The position numbers and the translations under genes are program-made. Below are positions 9,151 through 17,849 of a stretch of 64,000 bases of DNA, piece after piece. Within the stretch, counting starts at the first letter, position 1. Each line of letters begins with the position of its first letter. The notes beneath the pieces were generated by a model. The model saw only the letters and a list, made by a program, of their open reading frames with translations. It did no database searches and was not told the origin of the DNA. Origin of the DNA: Parafilimonas terrae (GTDB taxonomy: Bacteria; Bacteroidota; Bacteroidia; Chitinophagales; Chitinophagaceae); assembly GCF_900115755.1 (NCBI RefSeq), contig NZ_FOXQ01000005.1, positions 1 through 64,000 on the forward strand, written 5' to 3'.

Positions 9151-10494
9151 CTAACGCGGGTTTTGCGGCATACCCGATAATGCAATCACCTGCTGCGGTA
9201 TCGGCAGCGCATAATGCAGATCGCCGGGAGGGAGGCTTACCACAGTACCGTTAAGCCTGCGGTAAATGGTTACCGCCGTTTGCGGCGAAAGGTTTAATCT
9301 TTTCAGGTCAGCCCACCGCAGGTCACGGAACAGCAGCTCTTTCCTTCTCTCGGAAAGAATGATCTTCAGTGCCTCATCCGCATTGCCTGCTGCAAAAGGT
9401 ATAAAGCTGCCCTTCCTCCAGCGCTTCACCATTAATGTATTCAGGTCATCCATCGCATCGCCGGTTTTACCGGCCCTTGCTTCGCATTCCGCCCGTATAA
9501 GGTACATCTCGTCCACCGCAGGGCCGCAGAAATAATAACCGCTGTTATTATAATTACCTTTAAAGGAATGGCTGCCATCCGCATTGCTGGTGAAGTAAAT
9601 ATACCTGCGCAGGTCATCCTTGTCATAGCTGTTGTATAAAACAGTATCAATCTTTCCATAGTAAAGATTGGATGACTGTATCATGCCCAGCGCTGTCATT
9701 ACCTCTTCATTAAACAGGGGCACCGGCGCATTAGACAGGCTGTCGAGCCCGTTATAATCCATCAGGCCGGCCTGCAATGCCAGCGCCCTCGAAGCATATA
9801 CCAAAGCCGAATCGTATGCCTGCATGCTGAGAAAACACCTGGCCAGCATACCAAAGGCCGCCGCCCTGCAGGGCCGCATGGCATGCAGCGCATGCTCCGG
9901 CAATAGCATATATGCCTGCCGCAGGTCTTCCAGCACCTGCTCATAGCCCTGCTGCACACTTGCCCGCACGGAAGTTTCATTAAAATCACTGCTCAGCCTT
10001 AGCGGGATGCCCAAATCCTTATCCGCCGTTCCGGGATTATAAACAACCGCCCACCCCCACAGCACGGTTAAAAAGGAACACCCCCTGAAAAACAAAGCGC
10101 TGCCCTTCACATTATCGTAATCGCCGGTATTGCCGCCTGTTACCTTATCAATGTTTTCCAGCACCGTATTGGCATAATAAACAGCATCGTACGACCTCGA
10201 CCAGTCGTTGGGAAAATCATTATAGGTAATATCATCATCCCATATATAAAGGCTTTTGCTGCTCTCCCGGTAAAAACTGTTATAGTCTTCATCGGTGAGA
10301 TAATAGTTATCAGCGCTGCCTTCGCCCACAGCCGCCCTGTTATTGTTCATCACATCATTGTTATCCATCAACGCCTGCAGGTCAGCCGGGGAGGAAGGGA
10401 TAACGAGTGACTTATCGGGCTTCTTATCAAGGTATTTGTTACACCCTGCCAGGATGATGCCCAGGCAGGTTATTGCTATATATAAATTTTTCAT
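9151..10494 (-). CDS. SusD/RagB-family outer-membrane lipoprotein
   Basis: A 447-residue surface lipoprotein with lipobox ILAGC (Cys18), then NKYLDKKPDKSL, the standard SusD-like start. The later part has the typical family block (MYLIRAECEARAG, then LSERRKELLFRDLRWADLKRLN). It partners the SusC-like transporter that starts upstream, 10 bp away, and is the last gene of the tlpA-susC-susD operon. Its ligand is unknown. Confidence 0.94.
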   Translation of the reverse strand: MKNLYIAITCLGIILAGCNKYLDKKPDKSLVIPSSPADLQALMDNNDVMNNNRAAVGEGSADNYYLTDEDYNSFYRESSKSLYIWDDDITYNDFPNDWSRSYDAVYYANTVLENIDKVTGGNTGDYDNVKGSALFFRGCSFLTVLWGWAVVYNPGTADKDLGIPLRLSSDFNETSVRASVQQGYEQVLEDLRQAYMLLPEHALHAMRPCRAAAFGMLARCFLSMQAYDSALVYASRALALQAGLMDYNGLDSLSNAPVPLFNEEVMTALGMIQSSNLYYGKIDTVLYNSYDKDDLRRYIYFTSNADGSHSFKGNYNNSGYYFCGPAVDEMYLIRAECEARAGKTGDAMDDLNTLMVKRWRKGSFIPFAAGNADEALKIILSERRKELLFRDLRWADLKRLNLSPQTAVTIYRRLNGTVVSLPPGDLHYALPIPQQVIALSGMPQNPR

Positions 10495-10504
10495 AGCGGT
10501 TTGT

Positions 10505-13500
10505 TTAAAAAGTGATTTTTATACCTCCCGCCAGGGAGAATGGAACAGGTAGCTGGTTGGGATAATAGCGGTCGGGATCAAGCCCCTCCTTGTTGGCCCG
10601 CCATAAAATACCGGCATTCAGCACGTTCAGGTACAGTTGTGCATTGCTGAACATCCGGTGTTTTTGCCCCGGTGCCATGTTATAAACAAGGTATATGTAT
10701 TGCAGCCTTATATGGTCGCCCCGCACCACCAGCGCTTCTGAATTATTGTAAAACTGGTCCCTGAAGCTGCTGTAGGGATACACCAGCGAGGGCACGCTTG
10801 TATGCTTTTCATCCCCCGGCTGCTGCCAGCGCTTTTCAAAATCCCTGTTCATATAGCCGTAATTGTACAGTTGGCCATAGTCAACAGAAGCCTTCCGGAA
10901 CCAATATCCCAGCTTATAGCTGATGCTGATGGTAAGCGACCACTGGCGGTAACTGAAACTATTGTTGAAATAACCAAAATGCACCGGCAGCCCGGAGCCT
11001 GTATAAACAAGGTCATCCGCCATGGTCTGCTGAAGCAGGGCGGCATAATCGGTTGAAGGCTTGCCGTCCAGCCATCCCCTCGGGTCGCCGGTTTGCGGGT
11101 CAAGCCCTGCCCATTTATAACTGGCCACAGCATATAATGGCTTGCCCGGCGCAGCCGATATAATATTGCCGTCACTCACATAGTCGGAGCCTAAAGCGCT
11201 TTCTCCCCTGTAATAACGGGTGGTTTTGGAGAGGTTATAACCGTAATACAGCGTCACCTGCCATGAAAGGGGCGCCTTCAATAGCGTGCTGTTCAGCGTG
11301 GCGTCCACCCCGTCTCCTTTCATGGCGGCTGTATTTTTTATAATGGCTTGCTGGCGCAGCCCGCTGGTATAATCCAGCGGCGCATAACCCAGCAGGTCGG
11401 TGCCGTGTTTATGATAATATTCAATGCTGCCTGCAAGCAGGTTATCCTTCATGGCAAAATCAACGCCCGCATTCAGCATACCGGTTTTTTCCCACCGGAG
11501 GCCCGGGTTGGCAAACTGCGAAATATTGGCAAAGCTGTAGTTGGTATAGGAAGCTCCCGGCACAATGCTCAGGGTGGTCACGGCGCTGCGCTGCTGGTCC
11601 ACGTCACCCGTAAAACCATAGCTCGCCCGCAGCCGCAGCAGGGGCAGCCAGCCCGCCTGCCACCACGGCTCCCGGTTAAGCTGCCAGGCGCCGCCGGCGC
11701 TCCATAAAGGTGTTCCCCTGTTATTGGTAGCCGCACCAAACAGGTTGGACGCATCCTTGCGGGCGCTGGCAGAAATGGTATAACGGCTGCGGTAGCTGAG
11801 CGCCGCATTGATATAGCCCGACAGGAACCGGTCTGTATGGCTGCTTAAACCCGTACCGGGATTAATATAATCTGAATAACCGCTCACATACAGCGGGTAG
11901 CTGTTTACCACATCGGCCGGCGTATAGCTCAGGGTGGCGTCATCATAGCCATACAGCGTATAGCTGCCGGCGCCTGATGCCGTCTGGCGCACCTCCGCCC
12001 CGGCAAGCGCCGTAAGCTCCATATTGTTCCAGCGTTTATCTATATCCGCCTGCGCCCGCAGGGCATGGCCCTCCACGGCAGCATAGCTGTTTACGGCAAT
12101 ACCGCCCGGCGGCACGGCATAAAACAAAGAGCCGTCACTGCCTGCCTGCGTATAGCTGTTTACCATATTGCGGGCATAATAACTCTCCGCATCCTGCAGG
12201 GCCAGGCCGGTTGTATGCTGCTTTTCATACCGATAACTTATGCCGGCCTTAAGCCATGGCAGCAGCCTCAGTTGGGTATTTACATCCAGCAGCAGGTCTT
12301 CCACCCCGCTGGTGGTGGTATTATGCCGGTAATCGTCAAGCGGGTAATAATGCCAGTCTTTCAGCAGCCCGCCACCCGCCGTATCCACATACGGCAGCGG
12401 GTAATCTTTGGTGATGGCCAGTGGCCGGCCTTCATCATCGGCCAGCCTCGTATAAGGATAAAGCAGCCGCCCGGCGGTAGGTATAATATTATCCCATCCC
12501 GGTTTGCCACTGGTGGCTTTGGACCGGGTGTACATAAACCCTATATGCAGCGTCAGCGCCTTAAAGGGCTGCAGGTCATTCTGCCCGCTGAAGCTGTAAC
12601 GGTTATAGCCCGCGGAAAGCGCATCCGCATTGGCATTATAACCGGCGGAAAGCAGGTACCTTGCCTTGTCGCCGCCTCCCGAAAGCGAGAGGGCATACTG
12701 CTGCTGCAGCGAGCTTTTATAGATATAACGGTCAAAATCCCGCCGCACATCATTATGCCCGAGCGTATCCAGGCGCGCTGCCGCCTGTGCAGGTGTAATA
12801 AGCCCGTCACGTTGTTGTATAAGCGTTTCCACCACCGGCGACAGCGCCGGCCTGAAAGGCGAACTTTCATAGTAACTGTAAAAATCATTGTCAAAAAGCA
12901 TTTGCTCCACCTCAATATATCCCGCACTGTTCATGAAATCCTGCGCCTTATACACATCCGGCTTTGCCGTATAGGTAAGCGATGCATTCAGCTCAAGCCG
13001 CAAAGGCTGGTTGTAAGCGCCTTTTTTGGTGGTCATCACAATTACACCGTTACCGGCTTTGGCGCCCCAGATGGAGGCTGCCGCCGCATCTTTCAGCAGG
13101 GTGATGCTTTCTATATTGTTGGGATTGATGTTATTGATATCGCCCTCGTATGGAAAATTGTCGAGTATGATAAGCGGGGCGGAAGGGCCGTTGATACTGC
13201 TGATGCCACGCACATTCAGCCCGCTGCTGCTCTTCAGGCGGCCGTCAAACAGCAGGCCGGAAGCCGCCCCTTTCAGGCGGTCGGTGATGCCGGTGGTTAC
13301 CTGCCTGCCCAGGGCGGCGCTGTCAATGGTTGCAAACGAACCCGTTGCCCGCTCTTTTGGTAAAAGCTGGTAGCCGGTGGAAACAGTTACCGTCTCCAGG
13401 CTGGCCCCGGCAGGAACAAGCCGTACCTGTATATCGGTATCCGCCTGCGAAAAAGCTGCCGTTGCGGTGGCATACCCCAGCGCTTTCACCGTTATCCTGC

Positions 13501-13705
13501 CCCCCTTATCACCGGCAGGGATGCTGGCAAAACCCGAAGTATCGGTAAGGCTGTAATAACTGCTGCCGGCCACATGCACTTCTGCGCCCGCTACCGGCTG
13601 GTTATTGGAGGCATCGGTTACTTTTACCGTTAGCTGCCCGGCATGGCTGCATACACACAGCAGCAGGCATAGCAGCAAGCCTGCTGCCTTATTTATATAG
13701 CTCAT
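10505..13705 (-). CDS. SusC/RagA-family TonB-linked outer-membrane transporter
   Basis: A 1066-residue TonB-dependent transporter. Signal peptide (1-22), carboxypeptidase-regulatory-like domain (about 23-95), plug with NVRGISSI, IILDNFPYEG and IWGAKAGNGVIVMTTKKG, then a barrel ending in KITF. Its start overlaps the stop of the preceding tlpA-like gene by four bases, implying translational coupling. Codon use is GC-richer than in the defense island. Together with the SusD partner and TlpA-like protein it probably imports a ligand whose handling needs periplasmic or surface redox chemistry; this is inference from context. Confidence 0.95.
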   Translation of the reverse strand: MSYINKAAGLLLCLLLCVCSHAGQLTVKVTDASNNQPVAGAEVHVAGSSYYSLTDTSGFASIPAGDKGGRITVKALGYATATAAFSQADTDIQVRLVPAGASLETVTVSTGYQLLPKERATGSFATIDSAALGRQVTTGITDRLKGAASGLLFDGRLKSSSGLNVRGISSINGPSAPLIILDNFPYEGDINNINPNNIESITLLKDAAAASIWGAKAGNGVIVMTTKKGAYNQPLRLELNASLTYTAKPDVYKAQDFMNSAGYIEVEQMLFDNDFYSYYESSPFRPALSPVVETLIQQRDGLITPAQAAARLDTLGHNDVRRDFDRYIYKSSLQQQYALSLSGGGDKARYLLSAGYNANADALSAGYNRYSFSGQNDLQPFKALTLHIGFMYTRSKATSGKPGWDNIIPTAGRLLYPYTRLADDEGRPLAITKDYPLPYVDTAGGGLLKDWHYYPLDDYRHNTTTSGVEDLLLDVNTQLRLLPWLKAGISYRYEKQHTTGLALQDAESYYARNMVNSYTQAGSDGSLFYAVPPGGIAVNSYAAVEGHALRAQADIDKRWNNMELTALAGAEVRQTASGAGSYTLYGYDDATLSYTPADVVNSYPLYVSGYSDYINPGTGLSSHTDRFLSGYINAALSYRSRYTISASARKDASNLFGAATNNRGTPLWSAGGAWQLNREPWWQAGWLPLLRLRASYGFTGDVDQQRSAVTTLSIVPGASYTNYSFANISQFANPGLRWEKTGMLNAGVDFAMKDNLLAGSIEYYHKHGTDLLGYAPLDYTSGLRQQAIIKNTAAMKGDGVDATLNSTLLKAPLSWQVTLYYGYNLSKTTRYYRGESALGSDYVSDGNIISAAPGKPLYAVASYKWAGLDPQTGDPRGWLDGKPSTDYAALLQQTMADDLVYTGSGLPVHFGYFNNSFSYRQWSLTISISYKLGYWFRKASVDYGQLYNYGYMNRDFEKRWQQPGDEKHTSVPSLVYPYSSFRDQFYNNSEALVVRGDHIRLQYIYLVYNMAPGQKHRMFSNAQLYLNVLNAGILWRANKEGLDPDRYYPNQLPVPFSLAGGIKITF

Positions 13706-14859
13706 AGCTGTTTTTTATTGGTGTTTGGAATAAATACAAAAACCGGCAGTGGCCGCAGCGCGGCTTCCAGCCGGAAACCAAAAGGCGCCAGCGCCTCGTT
13801 TATCTCCTGCACACCTGCCGCCTGTTGTATTACCGGCAGGTTGAAGGAGGTGGCGGCCAGGGCTGAATCTTCCACAATAAGCGGCATGCCCGGCAGGCTG
13901 TTCAGGTGCGCCGTCCAGTCCTGCAGCCTTGCCTGCCGCCCCTGCTGCGCAGGGGCATGCCCACCCGCCGTTTGCCGGAGCACATAACAGGGCATTACAG
14001 TATCGCGGATGCACCCGCTGCCATTGAAAGCGCGGTCCAGGTCCTGCTTCATATATTGCTTAAGCATGGCCGGCGGTGTGCCCGCAGGCGCAGTCAGTTC
14101 ATAACAATACTGCGCATCAAGAAAAGACAGGGATGGCTGCGGCAGCCTGCTGTTGCCAATAAAGGCCTGCAGGGCCACCCCATACAGGGTGACGGCGGAG
14201 AGGTTCACGGCAAACAGCCTTACCCGGTTATCAACGGTATTGATGCCGGTACTGTGGCCTATACCGCTCACGCCGCCGCCGAAACGGCTCTCCCACAGCA
14301 TGGCTTTCTCCAGTTGTGGCTGCACTGCAAAAGGGGCCTCATAGTCAAACCCTTCAATATCCTGCTTCACCGGCAGGGAGGCCAGCCTGCCTGTTATAAA
14401 AGCTTCCACATTGGCCGCCGTTACAGCTTCCCCGGCAGTAATGGCCCGCACCCGCAGGGCGGTGTCTATCCACACCTCATGCGGCACCAGGCTGTGCGGG
14501 AACAGGCTTTCCAGTACCCTGTCCGCCGCCGTTACCGGCAGCCTGTTGCTTTTTGCCGTTTTATTGTTCCTGAAAAAAGCGCTTACGGCGGCAGGCGCTT
14601 CCCGCGCCACCAGTATCACCCGCAGGTCAGCCCCGTATTGCTGCTGCAGTTCGTTCAGGTGCGGCAGCGCGGCTATGCAGCCCCCGCAATAAATGGAAAA
14701 GAAATCAAGCAGCAGGTGTTGCTGCCCGCTGAGGTGCAGGGTTGTGCCGTCCAGGCTCTTAAGCTCCGTTAACGGCAGCCGGTCATTTACCGAAAGCGGT
14801 CGCTGCGCCCTTCCATACAGGCATAGCACCAGCAGCACCGCAAAAACTGTTGTTTTCAT
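13702..14859 (-). CDS. TlpA-like thioredoxin with extra C-terminal domain
   Basis: A 385-residue exported protein. After a signal peptide (1-18) comes a TlpA/redoxin fold (about 20-155) with the active-site motif YCGGC. The second half (about 170-385) is unlike a plain thioredoxin. Its end (WTAHLNSLPGMPLIVEDSAL, then INEALAPFGFRLE, then LPVFVF) resembles the soil-associated TIGR03435-type domain. It is first in the operon tlpA-susC-susD, with a four-base overlap to susC. Likely role: periplasmic thiol-disulfide reductase acting on a substrate delivered through the SusC/D pair. Confidence 0.85.
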   Translation of the reverse strand: MKTTVFAVLLVLCLYGRAQRPLSVNDRLPLTELKSLDGTTLHLSGQQHLLLDFFSIYCGGCIAALPHLNELQQQYGADLRVILVAREAPAAVSAFFRNNKTAKSNRLPVTAADRVLESLFPHSLVPHEVWIDTALRVRAITAGEAVTAANVEAFITGRLASLPVKQDIEGFDYEAPFAVQPQLEKAMLWESRFGGGVSGIGHSTGINTVDNRVRLFAVNLSAVTLYGVALQAFIGNSRLPQPSLSFLDAQYCYELTAPAGTPPAMLKQYMKQDLDRAFNGSGCIRDTVMPCYVLRQTAGGHAPAQQGRQARLQDWTAHLNSLPGMPLIVEDSALAATSFNLPVIQQAAGVQEINEALAPFGFRLEAALRPLPVFVFIPNTNKKQL

Positions 14860-14989
14860 TGCAGTTAAAAATTTTAAAATGAAGTAATTTGTTTGGTTGC
14901 GATGCCATCGCTTATTGCAGGGTAGAATGGTATTTGCTATACCGCCTGCAACCTTTCCGTTAGCCTATTTCAATAAGGAGGGGAAGCAG

Positions 14990-15345
14990 CCGACGGTCAA
15001 CGGTCCACAGTCAACCGTCCACAGTCCACCGTTCTCCGCTATGGACTATCGTCTGTCGACCATCGACCTTCCTCTCGGTCCACGGTCAACCGTCCACAGT
15101 CCACCGTCCATAGAACCAACGCCCGAAGCTCGCCGCTCACAGCTCGTAGCTTCTTCTCCTTGCAGCTTGTAGCCTGAGGCTTGCAGCCTTCCTCCCTGTC
15201 ATCCGTCAACGGTCAACGGTCAACGGTAAACAGTTAACGGTCAACAGTCCACAGTCCACGGTTCCCCGCCATGGCCCATCGTCTATCGACTATGGACCTC
15301 CTCTCGGTCAACGGTCAACAGTTAACGGCCAACAAACCATCGACC
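14990..15345. repeat. short-word repeat tract (TCAACGG / CCACAGT family)
   Basis: About 350 bp made largely of degenerate 7-10 bp words such as GGTCAACGG, GTCCACAGT, ATCGTCTATCGAC and GCTTGCAGC, in mixed order. No coding signal. It fills the gap upstream of the tlpA-susC-susD operon. Similar tracts with other words occur at 28.1-28.5, 33.26, 35.8-36.06, 39.15-39.3 and 40.2-40.3 kb. Confidence 0.75.
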
Positions 15346-15387
15346 TTCCCCCTTTCTTCATCCTTAAATCACGTCTTTGCTAAACCG

Positions 15388-15741
15388 TTAGATGGGATTC
15401 TTTGGTTTCTTCGCCCACTGCGTTTTAAGCAGCATAAGCCCTTTTGCCGTGAGGCGTTTACAAAAGCGGGTTGCCTGCCACGAATAGTTTTGTATGTGGT
15501 ATTTTATTTTGCCGGTGAGTGGTAGTTGCTGATAAGCTTTTTTGCAGGCTATCTCATGCATGATGCATTTATAAATAACACTGTGTATCTCCTGTTTGGT
15601 GAAGCCTTGTGCAAGGAGTTGTTCATATAGGTTACCCACATCCCCTGGAGGGGTATAATTGGTGCTGGACAGGGATGCAGCCCTGGTGCTGCCGGGAGGT
15701 GCAGTATTTGTTTTGTGTTTGGTTTTTAAATAGCGGTGCAT
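15388..15741 (-). CDS. hypothetical small basic protein
   Basis: An open frame of 117 residues that I do not recognise. The first 35 residues are low-complexity and polar; the rest is lysine-rich and predicted helical (NLYEQLLAQGFTKQEIHSVIYK). It has three cysteines and no signal peptide or membrane segment. It sits alone between a repeat tract and the structured RNA. It could be genuine or a chance frame. Confidence 0.38.
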   Translation of the reverse strand: MHRYLKTKHKTNTAPPGSTRAASLSSTNYTPPGDVGNLYEQLLAQGFTKQEIHSVIYKCIMHEIACKKAYQQLPLTGKIKYHIQNYSWQATRFCKRLTAKGLMLLKTQWAKKPKNPI

Positions 15742-15811
15742 GGCATGGGGTTTTATACATGCTGCGATTCTTTGTTATCCGCTATTGCCTTTGTAAGTTG
15801 AAATAAAGAAG

Positions 15812-15960
15812 CGTGGAACTCAACTTACCGCTTTTAGGTACCTCGGAGGACCCGCACACGAATAAGAGAGCCCACGCCGTAACGTGGGCATTCTACTTAT
15901 CGTCCCGTGTGCGTTTGAAATTTCCGAGGTTTCAAAAGCGAGACTCAAAGCGAATGCTTC
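15812..15960 (+). ncRNA. structured ncRNA, 6S RNA-like candidate
   Basis: A long nested stem structure is visible. Outer stem CGCTTTT (15829-15835) pairs with AAAAGCG (15934-15940). Next, ACCTCGGA (15840-15847) pairs with TCCGAGGT (15923-15930). Next, CGCACACG (15853-15860) pairs with CGTGTGCG (15906-15913). Then come an asymmetric open bubble and a terminal hairpin GCCCACG/CGTGGGC (15870-15889). Closing stem, central bubble and terminal stem form the architecture of 6S RNA, the RNA polymerase decoy. The plus strand is chosen because a strong terminator follows at 16020-16050. An open frame here (15813-16055) is explained by the RNA and is not called a gene. Other RNA families are possible. 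Confidence 0.6.
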
Positions 15961-16019
15961 AAATGATTTTATTGAAGAATCGCAAATTTATTGACACCAA
16001 ATATATAAGATTCAATTCA

Positions 16020-16050
16020 AATGCGGATAATAATCCGCATTATTTTTTTT
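16020..16050 (+). terminator. rho-independent terminator after the ncRNA
   Basis: A 9-bp perfect stem AATGCGGAT / ATCCGCATT with an AATA loop is followed by ATTTTTTTT. It is placed to end the plus-strand structured RNA and isolates the regulator gene that starts at 16072. Confidence 0.82.
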
Positions 16051-16071
16051 CTTAAAGATTTTATTTGTTAG

Positions 16072-16302
16072 ATGCAGAGGCTAAATGATGTGATTTGTAA
16101 TTATATCAATCGTGAATGGATTGGAAAATGGAAAGGATCCATCAGGGCTTTTGCGACTGAGTATGACGTCGATGAAAAAACTGTTAGAAGAATCATTAAT
16201 TCAGAAAACGATCCGTATTCAATAAGTCTATACACATTAGAAAAAATGTGTACCGCCCGAAAGATAACGCTTGAGCAATTTTTTGGTTTGATTAAAAGGT
16301 AA
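16072..16302 (+). CDS. Cro/C1-type helix-turn-helix regulator
   Basis: A 76-residue protein consisting of a single HTH domain. The recognition region is about SIRAFATEYDVDEKTVRRII, followed by the helix TLEKMCTARKITLEQFF typical of the Cro/C1 (XRE) family. It lies 220 bp upstream of the phosphorothioation genes on the same strand and is followed by its own terminator, so it is a plausible local regulator of the island. The target operator was not identified. Confidence 0.8.
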   Translation: MQRLNDVICNYINREWIGKWKGSIRAFATEYDVDEKTVRRIINSENDPYSISLYTLEKMCTARKITLEQFFGLIKR

Positions 16303-16343
16303 TGGAACTTTTTACATACAACAAATAAGAACAAATGATAATA

Positions 16344-16374
16344 AAAATCCCACCAAGACTGGCGGGATTTTTTT
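16344..16374 (+). terminator. terminator after the HTH regulator
   Basis: A stem AAAATCCC.CC / GG.GGGATTTT with one mismatch and a short loop is followed by a T-run. It ends the regulator transcript about 40 bp past its stop, so the dnd genes need their own promoter within 16375-16521. Confidence 0.78.
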
Positions 16375-16521
16375 CAACCCTAAAATGTAAGGGCTTAGGA
16401 TACCTAATTTATAGATGATGATTGGTGAATTATTAATAACACTTATACTTCAGTTTTTCCACCAGATTTTTTTGAACCTTATGGACTTATCCTGATAACT
16501 TATCTTGCAACCTAAAAAAGA

Positions 16522-17844
16522 GTGGCATTAAACATTCAATATTTAGAAGCAGAGATAATAGATCAATTTTTATACAGCGATGAAAGCAACACCCCTTGGA
16601 TAATAGGTTTTAGTGGCGGCAAGGACAGCACAATGGTTTTACAATTGGTATGGAATGCATTAAAAAAGATTGATCCTATATTAAGGCATAAGAGGCATGT
16701 GTATGTTGTATGCAACGATACATTAGTTGAAAACCCCAGGATCGTAAAATTTATAAACTCCACTTTAGATAAAATTCAAAAAGCTGCACCTAAACAGGAT
16801 ATGCCGATAACGGTTCATGGCACACGTCCTGTTCTGGAAGATTCATTCTGGGTTAAAGTAATTGGTTTGGGTTATCCGGCTCCCAATAAAATACATAGGT
16901 GGTGTACAGATAGGTTAAAAATTCACCCTACAACTAAGTTTATCTTAGAAACAATAAAAGACAGCAAAGAAGCTATAATACTATTAGGCACAAGAAGTGA
17001 TGAAAGTGCTAAACGTGCCGAATCAATAAAAAAACATGAAGTAAGAGGCCAGCGCTTAAGAAAACATCCGTTACCCAATACTTTTGTGTATGCACCTATA
17101 AAAGATGTAACAACTAATGAAGTATGGCAATATCTAAACCAGGTAACTCCGCCATGGGGTGGAACGCATAAAGAGTTAGTTACTTTATACCGCAACGCTA
17201 ATTCCGGCGATTGCCCATTGGTAATTGATACAACCACACCAAGCTGCGGAAATAGCCGTTTTGGATGCTGGGTGTGTACAGTAGTGAATAAAGATAAATC
17301 AATGGAAGGATTGATAGAAAACGGTGAAGAATGGATGCTGCCTTTATCTGAAATCAGGAATTTTCTTGTAGAAGCCAGGGACAATCCCGAAATTTGGAGG
17401 GATGATACTCGGCGCAATGGCCAAAAAGTTGAAGGTTCCTGGGGACCTTATAAATTTAGCACACGTGCAGAAATATTAAAACGTGTTTTGAAAGCGCAAA
17501 AGCAAATACAGGAAACAGAAGGAATAGAGCTTATAACCCACCAGGAATTAGTGTTGATTCAATATTATTGGTTCAGGGATTTATTTTTCAAAGTAAAAGT
17601 TTCCGATATTTATAACCGGGTTTATAAAAACAGGCTTGATATGGGAAAACAGGAAGAAAAATTTAAACAAGAAAACGAATTGCTGCGCAAGTCCTGCAAG
17701 GAGGAGCCAAAAGATGTAGAGTTTATTCAAAACCTGCTGGCACTGCAAAAAACCAAAACCCTGATGATGAAAAAAAGAGGCTTGCTTGATGATATTGAAA
17801 ACCGGCTTGACCAATACATTGATGAACTGAACCCAGCGAAATAA
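16522..17844 (+). CDS. dndC: DndC, DNA phosphorothioation sulfurtransferase (PAPS-reductase family)
   Basis: DndC receives sulfur from the cysteine desulfurase DndA and helps place it in the DNA backbone. It is an ATP-pyrophosphatase of the PAPS-reductase type with an iron-sulfur cluster. The 440-residue product has the PP-loop SGGKDS (31-36), a second nucleotide motif GTRSDES (156-162), and cysteines at 128, 231, 242, 249 and 252. The CGNSRFGCWVC spacing fits the Fe-S site known in DndC. The start is a GTG with an A-rich ribosome site. dndD follows after 5 bp, so the genes form one operon. Lys-rich C-terminal helices (about 370-440) may bind partners or DNA. Confidence 0.93.
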   Translation: MALNIQYLEAEIIDQFLYSDESNTPWIIGFSGGKDSTMVLQLVWNALKKIDPILRHKRHVYVVCNDTLVENPRIVKFINSTLDKIQKAAPKQDMPITVHGTRPVLEDSFWVKVIGLGYPAPNKIHRWCTDRLKIHPTTKFILETIKDSKEAIILLGTRSDESAKRAESIKKHEVRGQRLRKHPLPNTFVYAPIKDVTTNEVWQYLNQVTPPWGGTHKELVTLYRNANSGDCPLVIDTTTPSCGNSRFGCWVCTVVNKDKSMEGLIENGEEWMLPLSEIRNFLVEARDNPEIWRDDTRRNGQKVEGSWGPYKFSTRAEILKRVLKAQKQIQETEGIELITHQELVLIQYYWFRDLFFKVKVSDIYNRVYKNRLDMGKQEEKFKQENELLRKSCKEEPKDVEFIQNLLALQKTKTLMMKKRGLLDDIENRLDQYIDELNPAK

Positions 17845-17849
17845 ATACA

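Noticed and set aside
12065-13363. 432-codon plus-strand open frame
   Set aside because: It lies antisense to the SusC-like gene. The sequence is rich in Arg, His and Gln without any domain, as expected of a shadow frame in GC-rich coding DNA.
13906-14772. 288-codon plus-strand open frame
   Set aside because: It is antisense to the TlpA-like gene, with no recognisable content.
15813-16055. 80-codon open frame
   Set aside because: It coincides with the nested stems of the structured RNA. The coding-like stretch is explained by RNA structure.
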